Of a stretch of 64,000 bases of DNA, positions 1 through 10,900 are shown piece after piece. A program made the position numbers and the translations under genes. The stretch comes from Abelmoschus esculentus. Its lineage: Eukaryota > Streptophyta > Magnoliopsida > Malvales > Malvaceae. The notes beneath the pieces are model-generated. The model was not told the origin of the DNA. It saw nothing but the letters and a program-made list of their open reading frames with translations, and made no database searches. Location: NCBI GenBank assembly GCA_035048815.1, contig JAUCBN010000037.1, positions 11,312,001 through 11,376,000 on the forward strand, read 5' to 3'. Position 1 is the first letter of the stretch, and each line of letters opens with the position of its first letter.

Positions 1-1062
1 AATGCAATTGTATATCACTGCCTCGGCAACACTGCAGATTACTGCCTTGGCAGTGACGATATCGTCCGCCACGGCAATCCCTTGCTCGTGGGTGGACTTT
101 ACCAAAGTTCGGCAAAGTGTCCTTGGATGACTCCGCTTTTCACTAAGTCGAAGTATTGTTGATGACTAGTCCTTGATGATACCTCCCAGCGTGAATCAAT
201 TATACTCACCAACCAATCTCACACTTCTTTTAGCCGCTGAAACTCTTACCCTATCCCTAGGCCGAGTTAGTATTTCGCGATTGAAACACCGTACTTATCC
301 CTTTCGTGAATCTAACTCTCCCGAGTCTAGATAAATAGATTACTCACAAACTTCTCTCCCGAGCTTGAATGCAAGAACAAAGAATGACAAAGGATAAGAA
401 AACCTTGATAGTTTTATTGCATTGAAACAAAGACAAAGTACAATCTCCTCTCACAAATACTAAACAACCTTCACCTAAACCCTAAGAAAGCTTAGAACAT
501 AATTTGAAAGAAAGAAAACATAGAGTCTTAGGGTAAACTCTCTAAGAATCGGCTCTCTCTAGGTATCTTTTCTATACATTGGACGGCTAGGTCTTATATA
601 GGCTTGAACTAGGGCAAACCTTTCCTAAGTAGAATATAACTTGGAGTAGGGAACAAGTCATGTACATAAATAAAATATTTCCAAGTTTAATTCAACTAAG
701 AGGTTTTCCCGCGTGGCCTTGTCTTGGGCTTTTCCTCATGCTAACCAGCTTCGATCCATGTGCTTCAAGTCCAGAAACGTCCCTTGGATTTTTCTCTTCT
801 GATCGCCTACAGTTTGCTCTTTGGCTTTCATTTGCTGCCTCGGCATTAGGTCCTGCTTCGGCCATGTTTCTTCCGTGGCACTTGTTTCTCCTACACAGAT
901 ATAAAAATGCAGTAAAACTTGCCTTTTCTGCAAATATTATCTTCGTAAGCTTAACTTCTAAATATATCACATTATGTACATGCATTGGTCCGAGTGAGTG
1001 TAAATTTGGTAATTAATGCCCATAAAAGGTATAAAAAGTGATAGTGAGTTGAGCACTTATCA
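1..1062 (-). repeat. 3' LTR of element A (truncated by window edge)
   Basis: This segment matches 6909-7971 nearly base for base. It ends ...GAGCACTTATCA, which on the coding strand is the LTR start TGATAAGTGC. The remaining roughly 280 bp of the LTR lie left of the window. Short ORFs inside it (for example 660-1016) also occur in the other LTR but look like non-coding sequence. Confidence 0.92.
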
Positions 1063-1104
1063 CACCCCTAAACTCGAACTATTGCTTGTCCTCAAGCAAT
1101 GCAA
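1063..1104 (-). promoter_or_regulatory. Polypurine tract cassette (outer copy), element A
   Basis: On the minus strand a GAGGACAAGCAATAGTT-type stretch is followed by a purine-rich run ending AGGGGTG directly before the LTR start. This is the expected plus-strand priming site. A second copy of the same cassette lies at 1848-1884. Confidence 0.8.
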
Positions 1105-1353
1105 ACCATCAATTTGCCAAACTCTACTCTCTCTTGGTCTTATGTTTCCATCTATTCTCCCCACCATAACTATGTCTATTCTTTAGAGTTAACCTTTCGG
1201 CTACCCAAGGGTTTACCTAGAAAAAAACTATAAGATTTGGTGAGTGTGTGTGTTTTTGTGGACAAGTTTGATCAAAGGCTTTCTTAGATAAACTCTAAGT
1301 TCAAGACAAGTAGAATTGGGTTAACTGTTCTCTTCTTTTCTAAACAACCAATT

Positions 1354-1506
1354 CTTGAGCTAATTTCGGGCACCTCAAGGATTGTGTTTTTCTCTTCACT
1401 AATTCCTTCTTTCTTTCTGATATTCCTTATAGCATACTAGAGCCAATTTCGGGCACCTCTAGCATGAAGAAGTGTACTTCCTAGAGCCGGTGATAGGCAC
1501 CTCTAG
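1354..1506 (-). repeat. Three 26-nt hairpin units in the 3' region of element A
   Basis: Units lie at 1354-1379, 1437-1462 and 1481-1506, and each is exactly 26 nt. Each has a 6-bp perfect stem: CTTGAG/CTCAAG in the first, CTAGAG/CTCTAG in the other two. The 14-nt loop ends in GGGCAC or AGGCAC. Both stem arms change together between units while pairing is kept, which suggests selection for structure. Equivalent units occur at 61848-61998. Confidence 0.75.
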
Positions 1507-1847
1507 TTACTTTCCCAAAAATCTAAGTATTTATCACCTAAGTTCATTAAAAGAATTCCTATAATCCAACAAGTCCCAAAAGTGTTTGAGAAATTCATCT
1601 TATAGTAAGCTTCTAAGTTTTCTTCCTCAAGTATCCTCAGGTTAAACCTTTTTAACAGGACCTAATCATGGTAAAGAGAAAGATTTCTATAGCCTTAAAG
1701 AATAAACTAAGGCAATATTGATGATAAGCAGTGCAAAAGTATATGCAATTGATTCAAGTAAGGCGGGGAGCATAAAAATTTCACTTAAATACTCCCTTTT
1801 CTTAGCATGGCCTCAACAGTAAATTGCTGCCTCGGCAGTGGATCTGC

Positions 1848-1884
1848 ACCCCCAAACTCAAACCAAGCATTGTCCTTAATGCTT
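1848..1884 (-). promoter_or_regulatory. Inner polypurine-tract-like cassette, element A
   Basis: On the minus strand this reads GCATTAAGGACAATGCTTGG, then a GAGTTTGGGGGTG run. It copies the layout of the outer cassette about 790 bp away and lies just downstream of the extra ORF. It could prime plus-strand DNA internally or be a relic of duplication; its function is not shown. Confidence 0.6.
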
Positions 1885-1978
1885 TATGTTAGAAGAGAAT
1901 AGCGGCCAACAAAAATATGAAAGAAATAAGCAGCATATCTAGAAACAAACAACAATTAAAATTGAATATATGAAAAAT

Positions 1979-3513
1979 TTAAAGAGACTCCGAAGAGCTG
2001 CTTGTAACAATTTTTCTATGGGGTCGTGCTGCTGATTGCTTCATTCTTGGTGAGGGCAATGGTTGAGCTTTTGCTTGCCGGGGCGGTTGGACTCTTGTTG
2101 GTGGTGTCCGTTGCATTGGAGCATCCATTTCTTCTCCTTCTTCCACGTCGGCAATCTCTTCAATGATCATAATGTCCGTTCCACCTTCATTTGCTGTGGC
2201 TGCCCCGGTATGGTGTGTACTCGGTCCGGTAGCGGTTGAGCTTTGGTGTATATAGGTATCTATCTCAGCTGATAGACTATCCATGATGATTGGGGATCGT
2301 GGTGGAGTGCTAAAGACTGCCCTCCGCTTTGATGGTCTTCTGCTGGCAGATGATGCTGCGGCAGAGTCTGCTGCCCTAGATGGGTCGGCAGCATGAAACT
2401 GTGGTTGAGGGCCCGCGTGGAAGAACGACCTTGGTCCTCCCAGAGCTGGTGTAGTCTCAGTATAGGGGGTGGCTGTGACAAACATGTTGCTTGGAAATTC
2501 TGGAAACTGCACCCCTTGGTCTGAAAAGGCATGGAGCATCATTTGGGCTAGTGTGCCGTTAAAGTCTCTTTGATACTCCATGTATCTCTGTTGCCTAAGA
2601 TCCATCGCTGCCATCCTTTGCAGTATCTCCTGGTATGGGTCTGCTGCGGCAGAGGTGTAGGCAGTGTCTGACATGTCTGTCGTGGACTGGGCCCCGGCAG
2701 CAGTATCAGCAGTGAACTGTTGGGGCGTTGCTTGGACTGGTTCCGCCTGTGTGATCTGCATAACTTTTTGGCAAAAGTCTTTGGTCCATCCACGCCTTTG
2801 GAGAGTGTATTCGTTCGTGTCTTCTATTGTTACACCTACGGAACACACAAACCAGTGATCAAACAAAGGAAATATAATGGTCCTCTATCCTTCTTACCGC
2901 ATTCATAAATTTCACGTAAGATGATCTCTCGAACGTTGATGCTCCTTTTTTTGATGATCGATTGGATGAGCACCAATCGCTTTCGGTCCACCGTGCTGTT
3001 GTGGTATGTGGGAATGAGGCGTCTCTTGACGAAGGTGTTCCAAAGCTTAGCCTCGGGCTTTAGGCTCTGTCTTGCTACAAATCGTCTATGGGCACCGGTT
3101 TCCCATGGAGTATTCGTGTAGCAAAGGTCGTCTTTGATCAACTCGTAACCCTCGGCAGTGATATCCTCCATGAATTCGGCATGCACATCATGGTCAGGTG
3201 TGAGGCCGTAGAATTGGTTGATGGTCTCGACATCTAGCTGGACAGGCCTGCCTCGGCAGTGGACAAAGAGGGATTATTTGCTGGGCCCATGCGCATAGAA
3301 TTCCCGCACGATGGTAGCGTTTTCCTGGGCAGGTTGAAGGCAAAAGCTTTCCCAATCTTGGTATTTGATCCTGACGAACAGATAGTGCTCGATTCCATAA
3401 TTTTCATCATCCGAGTGTTGGAACCCTTGTTCCTCCCACAACTGTCGGGCAATGAAAGACCTATTGAAGCGGTCTTCAACATTGGCTGGGGCAAAGCGCT
3501 TGTAGGTGGCCAT
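1979..3513 (-). pseudogene. Extra ORF of element A, 'putative plant transposon protein' type, disrupted
   Basis: The likely start is the ATG at 3513 (MATYKRFAPANVEDRF...). The first 300 codons follow the layout of the plant-transposon protein family often found in Athila-like elements: an N-terminal FxxRxFIARQLWEEQGF-like stretch, then a W..F...LIPT.H segment and a LITGLC segment. An in-frame TAA at 3274-3276 interrupts it, after which the same frame stays open to 2836. A frameshift near 2836-2866 leads to the C-terminal third (to 1979), which is rich in Pro, Ser, Thr and Ala with an acidic patch and a basic, Ser-rich tail. It occupies the place where pol would be, in the same orientation as gag. 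No enzymatic motif is visible and the function is unknown. The family name is from memory and needs a profile search. Confidence 0.7.
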
Positions 3514-4001
3514 AAAGATTTTGAGAGATTGAGTTCTTGGAGATTTTCTTGGAAGAATTCTGAGAATTTTAACAAGGTTAGGCAGAGAGTATTGTGAGAG
3601 CAAGATTGTTGAGTATTCAAAAGAAAACAAGAAAGCAAGAGTGAATAGTTCAAGAGGAGAGGGTTGCTTATATAGGCCTCGACCTTGTGACCATTTGAAA
3701 ACACTAGCCGTTTTGTAGCCGTTACTCTTTACTTCCGTTTCCTTTTCTGCCGCGGCAGGAATCTCGGCAGACTAGCCGTTACACTGTTCTGCCCGTTGAA
3801 ACTGCTGCGGCTCTGACACCGTTTTCTGCCTCGGCAGAATTCCTACTATGAACTATTTCTCCTTTATTCTTGCTTATTATCCTAAATAAAAATTTAACAC
3901 AAACAAGAAAAATACTTAAAGCAAAAACAAAAATTATAGAAAAAAATAAATATAAACTAAACTAATCCTAATATAATAATATAAAAAGAAAAGGGAAGAG
4001 A
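3514..4001 (-). other. Non-coding spacer between protease and extra ORF
   Basis: There is no convincing ORF here. It holds two perfect TGCC-NN-GGCA palindromes (3748-3757 and 3827-3836) and an A/T-rich stretch at 3840-4000. It may contain the promoter or splice acceptor for the extra ORF, but nothing in the sequence proves that. Confidence 0.5.
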
Positions 4002-4931
4002 TTAAGTCACTGGAGGAGTGCATGCAAATGCATCCCCTAAGGTGTTTATCTCTTGTTGGCCCGAATTAGAATTCAGATGTTGGCCACTCCCTTTTGCTTT
4101 ATGTTCATCCTTCTGTACTGCTTCCACTTTGAGCTTGATCTTTTTGCCAAATAACCTGCCAAGCATTCTGCCAAGGCAGGATATTTTGGTGTCTACTGTG
4201 TGGATGGCTTTGTACTCTTCTGGATCAATATATTTTTTTAATTTGTGGAATGCATTGAGTTTGACTTGTTGGTCATTAACCCTCATTGTCAGTTCTCCTT
4301 TTTCCACATCAATTAAGGTGTGTCCAGTTGCAAGGAAAGGTCTCCCCAAGATGATCGGTGCATTATCATCTGCTTCACAATCAAGGACAAGAAAATCAGC
4401 AGGAAAAATAAATTTATCAACTCTTACCAGTATGTCCTCGATTTTGCCTTCGGGTTGCACATATAATCGATCTGCAAGTTGAAGCATGACTGTTGTAGGT
4501 TTTGCCCTTCCTATTCCAAGCTTTTGGAAGACAGATTTGAACATTAGATTGATGCTTGCTCCAAGTTCGCATAGGGCCTTACCTTCATAGTTATTACCTA
4601 TCGCACAAGGTATGATAAAGCATCCAGGATCCTTCAATTTTGGTGGCATGCGATTGTGTAGCATTGCCATGCATCCCTCGGTAGCAGCCACTGTTTCGAA
4701 CTCACCTATTCTTTTTCTCTTAGACACAATGTCTTTTAAGAACTTGGCATAGTTAGGCATTTGTTCAATTGCCTCTACAAATGGTAAGTTAATGTGGACT
4801 TGCTTTAAAATATCAAGGAATTTCTTGAATTGTTGGTCCTGTTTTTGCTTTTTCAATCTTTGTGGGAAAGGTGGTGGTGGTCTCATCTCGTCCAGGGTTT
4901 CTTTAGTTTGGAATTTAATACCTGGCACCAC
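4002..4931 (-). pseudogene. Retroelement aspartic protease region of element A
   Basis: The 309-codon open stretch carries the region before the protease (a PPPPFPQRLKK motif near residues 18-28) and the protease core. Core motifs are FIIPCAIG (about 105-112), ALCELGASINLM (119-130) and APIILGRPFLATG (about 190-202). The family's active-site motif is normally D-L-G-[AS]-S; here residue 122 is Glu, so the catalytic Asp is missing and the enzyme is probably inactive. The frame ends at 4002 with a Ser/Gln-rich tail and no transition into reverse transcriptase. It lies downstream of gag in a different frame. Confidence 0.85.
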
Positions 4932-5061
4932 TTTCTACCGGGGCAGTGTTATCAGGATCAATTTGTTCAGCCTCCTCTTTTGTTGGGTCTGATGATGGAA
5001 CTTGGCTTGCTGGAATCTTTTCCTTCAGCTGTAGACCACTCCTGGTAGTGATTGCTTTACA

Positions 5062-6524
5062 CTATTCATGGCCCATTACCTTAGCAACTTCAATATTGCT
5101 AGGTAATCCTCCTTGTGGTCTAGTGTTTATATTTTGAGCAAATTGCCCAACCTGAGTTTCTAAAGTTTTAATAGCCGCTTCTTGATTCTGCAACCTCATC
5201 TCAGTCCTATTCATGAAAGCATCTGTCCTTTTGATGAAATTACTGTTCTCTGCCATGTATGATTCTGTTTTCATCATAAAGGCTTTGAGAGTGTTCTCCA
5301 ACGAACTTACCGATTGTTGCTGTATCTACGGCGGCGACATTGGCTGTTGGACCTGCTGCTGCAGCAGATGTTGCATTGGTTGCTGGAATCCTAAGGGTTG
5401 GGTGGTTGGGTTTAAGGCATTTTTAGGATTACTACATGACAGGTTTGGATGCCTCTTCCATGAGGGATTGTATGTGTTGGACATCATATTGGTTCGGTTA
5501 TAGTTTCCAACATACATACCGGTTTCTTGATTCATACAATCAGATGAATTGTGGTTACCTCCACATAAATCACAAAAAGAGTCAATCACCTTACCCTCAC
5601 GGGTATTTTGTTGTAGTTGCAAATTTTGCACCATCTTGGTAAGAGAGGCCAATTGTGCTGCCATTGAATTTGATGTGTCTAACTCATTCACCGTGGCTTG
5701 GCGTCTTACTCCTTCTCGCCTAGATGTAGGGAATTAAAAATCGTTCTTTGCGAGTTTGTTTAGTATCTCAATAGCTTCCTCAGGTGCTTTATCAAGGAGT
5801 GTTCCGTTCGCCGAGGCATCTAACATCATCCTTGTCGGGGAATTCGTGGCATTATAGAACATGGTCACTTGTGTCCATAGGGGAAATCCATGCAAAGGAC
5901 ACTTGTGCAATAACTCCCTGTATCGCTCCCATGCCTCGTACATCGGTTCGTCATCTGCTTGTCGAAAAGAAGTGATTTCATTACGAATTCTATCATATAA
6001 ATTTGTAGGATTAAAGAGTGTAATAAAATCACGACAGAGTTCACTCCAAGATCCAATAGATCCTGCTGGAATGCTATTTAACCAGGCTTTCGCCCTATCC
6101 CTCAATGAATAGGGGTATAGCTTCAATCTGAAGACATCTTCATGGACTCCTTGGATTTTAAAGGAATTGCATATCTCCACGAAGGACTTGAGGTGCTGCC
6201 TTGCATCTTCAGTTATAGACCACCAAACTGTCCAATAGTGTTAAGCATATTGAACATGGCAGGTTTCAGTTCAAAGTGGGCTGCTTCTATTTCCGGTGTA
6301 ACGACTCCTGGGTTCAACCCATTTAAATCTTCTTCTAGGAAGTCTCTGACAGTAAGCTGCCGCGGCCCTGGTGGCGGCGGAAGACCTCCATTGCCGGCAG
6401 GTAAGTTTTGTCCTGCCGGGTGATCTGCCATGGCTTCTTGGATTTGTCTCCTCAACCTTTGCCTTGTTCGTTTGATCTCTGGGTCTAATTCGTAGAAAGG
6501 GTTGGTTGGGTTGGCCCTGGTCAT
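5062..6524 (-). pseudogene. gag region of element A, interrupted
   Basis: The likely start is the ATG at 6524 (MTRANPTNPF). The N-terminal part runs to 6213, then the frame shifts. The gag core at 6180-5734 shows LKLYPYSLRDRAKAWLNSIP and a W..L...F.....P pattern typical of plant retrotransposon gag. A stop at 5734 follows. At 5691-5326 is a zinc knuckle C-x2-C-x3-H-x4-C (CDLCGGNHNSSDC), as in Athila-type gag. A further stop at 5326 precedes a coiled-coil-like segment at 5301-5062 (heptad-rich, ends MGHE). With one frameshift and several stops this copy cannot make full-length gag. The gag protein would form the virus-like particle and bind RNA. Confidence 0.85.
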
Positions 6525-6601
6525 ACACCAAGAAAAACAAAGGCAAAATAAAAATAAAAAAAAGAAACAAGAAAATAAAGAAAACAAAATTTAGTTGCCA
6601 A

Positions 6602-6619
6602 TCCCCGGCAACGGCGCCA
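6602..6619 (-). promoter_or_regulatory. Primer binding site, tRNA-Asp
   Basis: On the minus strand this reads TGGCGCCGTTGCCGGGGA, complementary to the 3' end of plant tRNA-Asp including CCA. It lies 6 bp inside the 5' LTR. Use of tRNA-Asp is typical of Athila-lineage elements. Confidence 0.93.
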
Positions 6620-6625
6620 AAAACT

Positions 6626-7971
6626 TGTCACGTGTCAAAAGTGCGCGATTGATGCAAGTGGACACATCGCAAGTAATAAGTGATAAGTATTTATCGGATT
6701 ATCATCTCCACAGGGATTGGTATACTTAATATGTCTTCTTTGTCTTCTTGCTCTGTAAAAAGAAATAAATAAAACACAAGTAATTTGGGTTTGGATGAAA
6801 CTGATTAAATTGAAATAAAACAACTAAGTAAAAAGATGAAATCTGATTAATAGAGAGAGGCTAGGATCCAGTTGTGTTGTATTGTGGATTTGATTGACTT
6901 GTCTCTGACCAATGCAATTGTATATCACTGCCTCGGCAGCACTGCAGATTACTGCCTTGGTAGCGACGATACCGTCCGCCGCGGCAATCCCTTGCTCGTG
7001 GGTGGACTTTACCAAAGTTCGGCAAAGTGTCCTTGGATGACTCCGCTTTTCACTAAGTCGAAGTATTGTTGATGACTAGTCCTTGATGATACCTCCCAGC
7101 GTGAATCAATTATACTCACCAACCAATCTCACACTTCTTTTAGCCGCTGAAACTCTTAACCTATCCCTAGGCCGAGTTAGTATTTCGCGATTGAAACACC
7201 GTACTTACCCCTTTCGTGAATCTAACTCTCCCGAGTCTAGATAAAAGGATTACTCACAAACTTCTCTCCCGAGGTTGAATGCAAGAACAAAGAATGACAA
7301 AAGATAAGCAAACCTTGATAGTTTTATTGCATTAAAACAAAGACAAAGTACAATCTCCTCTCACAAATACTAAACAACCTTCACTTAAACCCTAAGAAAG
7401 CTTAGAACATAATTTGAGAGAAAGAAAACATAGTCTTAGGGTAAACTCTCTAAGAATCGGCTCTCTCTAGGTATCTTTTCTATACATTGGACGGCTAGGT
7501 CTTATATAGGCTTGGCCTAGGGCAAACCTTTCTTAAGTAGAATATAACTTGGAGTAGGGAACAAGTCATGTACATAAATAAAATATTTCCAAGTTTAATT
7601 CAACTAAGAGGCTTTCCCGCGTGGCTTTGTCTTGGGCTTTTCCTCATGCTAACCAGCTCCGATCCATGTGCTTCATGTCCAGAAACGTCCCTTGGATTTT
7701 TCTCTTCCGATCGCCTACAGTATTGCTCTCTGGCTTTCAGCTGCTGCCTCGGCATCAGGTCCTGCCTCGGCCATGTTGCTGCCGCGGCACTTGTTTCTCC
7801 TGCACAGATATAAAAATGCAGTAAAACTTGCCTTTTCTGCAAATATTATCTTTGTAAGCTTAACTTCTAAATATATCACATTAAGTACATGCATTGGTCC
7901 GAGTGGGTGTAAATTTGGTGATTAATGCCCATAAAAGGTGTAAAAAGTGATAGTGAGTTGAGCACTTATCA
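6626..7971 (-). repeat. 5' LTR of element A (complete, about 1346 bp)
   Basis: The boundaries are TG at 6626 and CA at 7971 on the plus strand, that is TG...CA on the coding strand, with the primer site adjacent at 6619. It contains the CCACAGGGA motif at 6709-6717, which recurs at the same relative place in the other LTRs of the window. It also holds TGCC-NN-GGCA palindromes at 6929, 7745 and 7780. Satellite DNA begins immediately at 7972, so the element probably inserted into the satellite array. Confidence 0.9.
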
Positions 7972-10900
7972 GTTTTGAACCTAATTATACAACTTAATCC
8001 TAAAATTTTAGATTTTTACTCATTTATGATTCGAATTGGTTCACTATAAAGCCCATTTAGACATGCAAGCTTTAAATCCAACAAAATCACAACAAAATTA
8101 AATTAAATAAAATTTTATGAGTTCAAATAGTTAATTGTGGGATTTTGAAACTAATTATAAAACTTAATCCTAAATTTTTAGATTTTCACTCGGTTAAAAT
8201 TCGAACGCGTTTATTATAAAGCCCATTTAGATAAGCACGCTTTACAAACCCAACAAAATAACCGTAAAAAGATATTAAATAAAATTTTATGATTTTCAAT
8301 AGTTTAATATAGGATTTTGAGCCTAATTATACAAATTAATCCTAAAATTTTAAATTTTTACTCGTTCAAAATTCGAACGAGTTCACTATAAAGCCCATTT
8401 AGACATGCACGCTTTATACCCAACGAAATCACCGTAAAATGATATTAAATAAAATTTTATGAGCTCAAATAGTTAATTTTGGTATTTTGAACCCAATTAT
8501 AAAACTTAATCTTAAATTTTTAGATTTTTGCTCGGTTAAAATTTGAACGGGTTCACTATAAAGCCCATTTAGACATGCATGCTTTACAAACCCAACAAAA
8601 TAACCGTAAAATGATATTATATAAAATTGTATGAGTTCAAAAAGTTAATTATAGGATTCTTAATCTAATTATACACCTAAATCTACGATTTTTAGCTTTT
8701 TGCTTGGTTAAAATTTGAACGGGATCACTGTAAAGCATATTTAGATATGTACGCTTTAAACCTACCAAAATCACCGCAAAACGATATTAAATAAAATTTT
8801 ATGAGTTCAAATAGTTAATTGTGAGATTTTGATCCTAATTATGCAAATAAATCCAAAATTTTTAGATTTTTACCCGGTTAAAATTCGAACGGGTTCACTA
8901 TAAAGCCAATTTAGTCATGCGTGTTTAAACCCAAAAAATAACCGCAAAATGATATTAAGTAAAATTGTATGAGTTCAATTAGTTAATTATGCGCTTTTGA
9001 ATCTAATTATACAACTTAATCTAAATTTTTTAGCTTTTTACTCAGTTAAAATTTGAACGGGTTCACAATAAAGCACATTTAGACATGTACGCTTTAAACC
9101 CAACAAAATCACCGCTAAATGATATTAAAAAAAATTATGAGTTCAAATATTTAATTATGAGATTTTGATCCTAATTATACAAATAAATCCAAAATTTTTA
9201 GATTTTTACCCGATTAAAATTCGAACGGGTTCACTATAAAACCAATTTAGTCATGCACGTTTAAACCCAACAAAATAACCGCAAAATGATATTAAATAAA
9301 ATTGTATGAGCTCAATTAGTTAATTATGCGATTTTGAATCTAATTATACAACTTAATCTAAAATATTTAGCTTTTTACTCGGTTAAAATTTGAACGGGTT
9401 TACCATAAAGCCCATTTAGACATACACGCTTTAAACCCAAGAAAATAACCGCAAAATGAAATTAAATTAAATATTATGAATTCAAATAGTTAATTAAGGC
9501 TTTTGAACATGATTATACATGATAATCTTAAATTTTTAACTTTTCACTCTATTAAATTTCGAATAGGTTCACTATAAATCCCATTAGACATGCACTGTTA
9601 AAACCAAAAAAATCGATGGTAAAATGATAGTAAATCATTTTTTATGATTTCAAATAGTTAATTATGAGATTTTGAACCTAATTATACAACTTAATCCTAA
9701 ATTTTTAGATTTTTACCTAGTTAAAATTTGAATGGGTTCACTATAAAGCCCTTAGACATGCACACTTTAAACCCAACAAAACGATATCAAAATGATATTA
9801 AATCAATTTTTATGAGTTCAAATAGTTAATTATGGGGTTTTAAACCTAATTATACAACTTAATCCTAAAATTTTAGATTTTTACTCTTTTAAAATTCGAA
9901 TCGGTTCATTATAAAGCCCATTTAGACATGCAGGCTTTGTACCCAACGAAATCACCGCAAAATGATATTAAATAAAATTTCATGAGTTCAAATAGTTAAT
10001 TATGGGATTTTAAACCTAATTATAAAACTTAATCCTAAATTTTTAGATTTTTACTCGGTTAAAATTTGAACAGGTTTATAATAAAGCCCATTTGGACATG
10101 CACACTTTATAAACCCAGCAAAATATCCGCAAAATGATATTATATAATATTTTATGAGTTCAAAAAGTTAATTATGGAATTTTGAATCTAATTATACAAC
10201 TTAATCTACAATTTTTAGCTTTTTACTCGGTTCAAATTCGAACGGGTTCACTATAAAGCACATTTAGACATGTACGCTTTAAACCCAAAAAAATCAATGT
10301 GAAATGATATTATATAAAATTTTATGAGTTCAAATAGTTATTTGTGAGATTTTGAACCAAATTATACAAACAAATCCAAAATTTTTAGATTTTTAGGAGA
10401 TTAAAATTCGATCTGGTTCACTATAAAGCCCATTTAGACATACGAGTTTAAACCCAACAAAATAACCGAAAATGATATTAAATAAAATTGTATGAGTTCA
10501 ATTAGTTAATTATAGGGTTTTGAATCTAATAATACAACTTAATCTAAATTCTTAGCTTTTTACTCCGTTAAAATTCGAACGAGTTTGTTACAAAGCCCAT
10601 TAAGAAATGCACGCTTTAAACCCAACAAAAGAACCGCAAAAGGAAATTCAATAAAATATTACGAATTCAAATAGTTAATTATGGGCTTTTGAAAATAATT
10701 ATACAACTTAATCTTAAATTTTTAGCTTTTCACTCGGTTAAATTTCGAATGGGTTCACTATAAATCTCATTAGACCTGCACGCTTTAAACCCAACAAAAC
10801 GATGACAAAATGAAGTTAAATCAATTTCTATGAGTTCAAATAGTTGATTATGGGATTTTGAAACTAATTATACATCTTAATCCTTAAATTTTAGATTTTT

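Larger units (their letters stand above)
1..7971 (-). mobile_element. Non-autonomous Athila-like Ty3/gypsy LTR element (element A)
   Basis: Two direct repeats (1-1062 and the matching part of 6626-7971) flank an internal region read on the minus strand. The order is 5' LTR, tRNA-Asp primer site, gag, protease, an extra ORF, 3' non-coding region, polypurine tract, 3' LTR. No reverse transcriptase, RNase H or integrase motif was found between the protease stop at 4002 and the 3' LTR, so the element should depend on a partner for pol. The LTRs start TG and end CA on the coding strand. They differ at about 5 of the first 80 aligned bases, so the insertion is not recent. The left end lies outside the window, so its target duplication cannot be checked; on the right the next bases are GTTTT. 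Confidence 0.9.

Noticed and set aside
660..1016. 118-codon open frame in the left LTR, with a partial partner at 7568-7813
   Set aside because: The two LTR copies do not keep the frame, there is no domain, and it lies in U3-like sequence of an LTR.
8410..8420. Telomere-like AAACCC boxes in the satellite
   Set aside because: Only one AAACCC per monomer and no CCCTAAA tandem runs, so not telomeric DNA.
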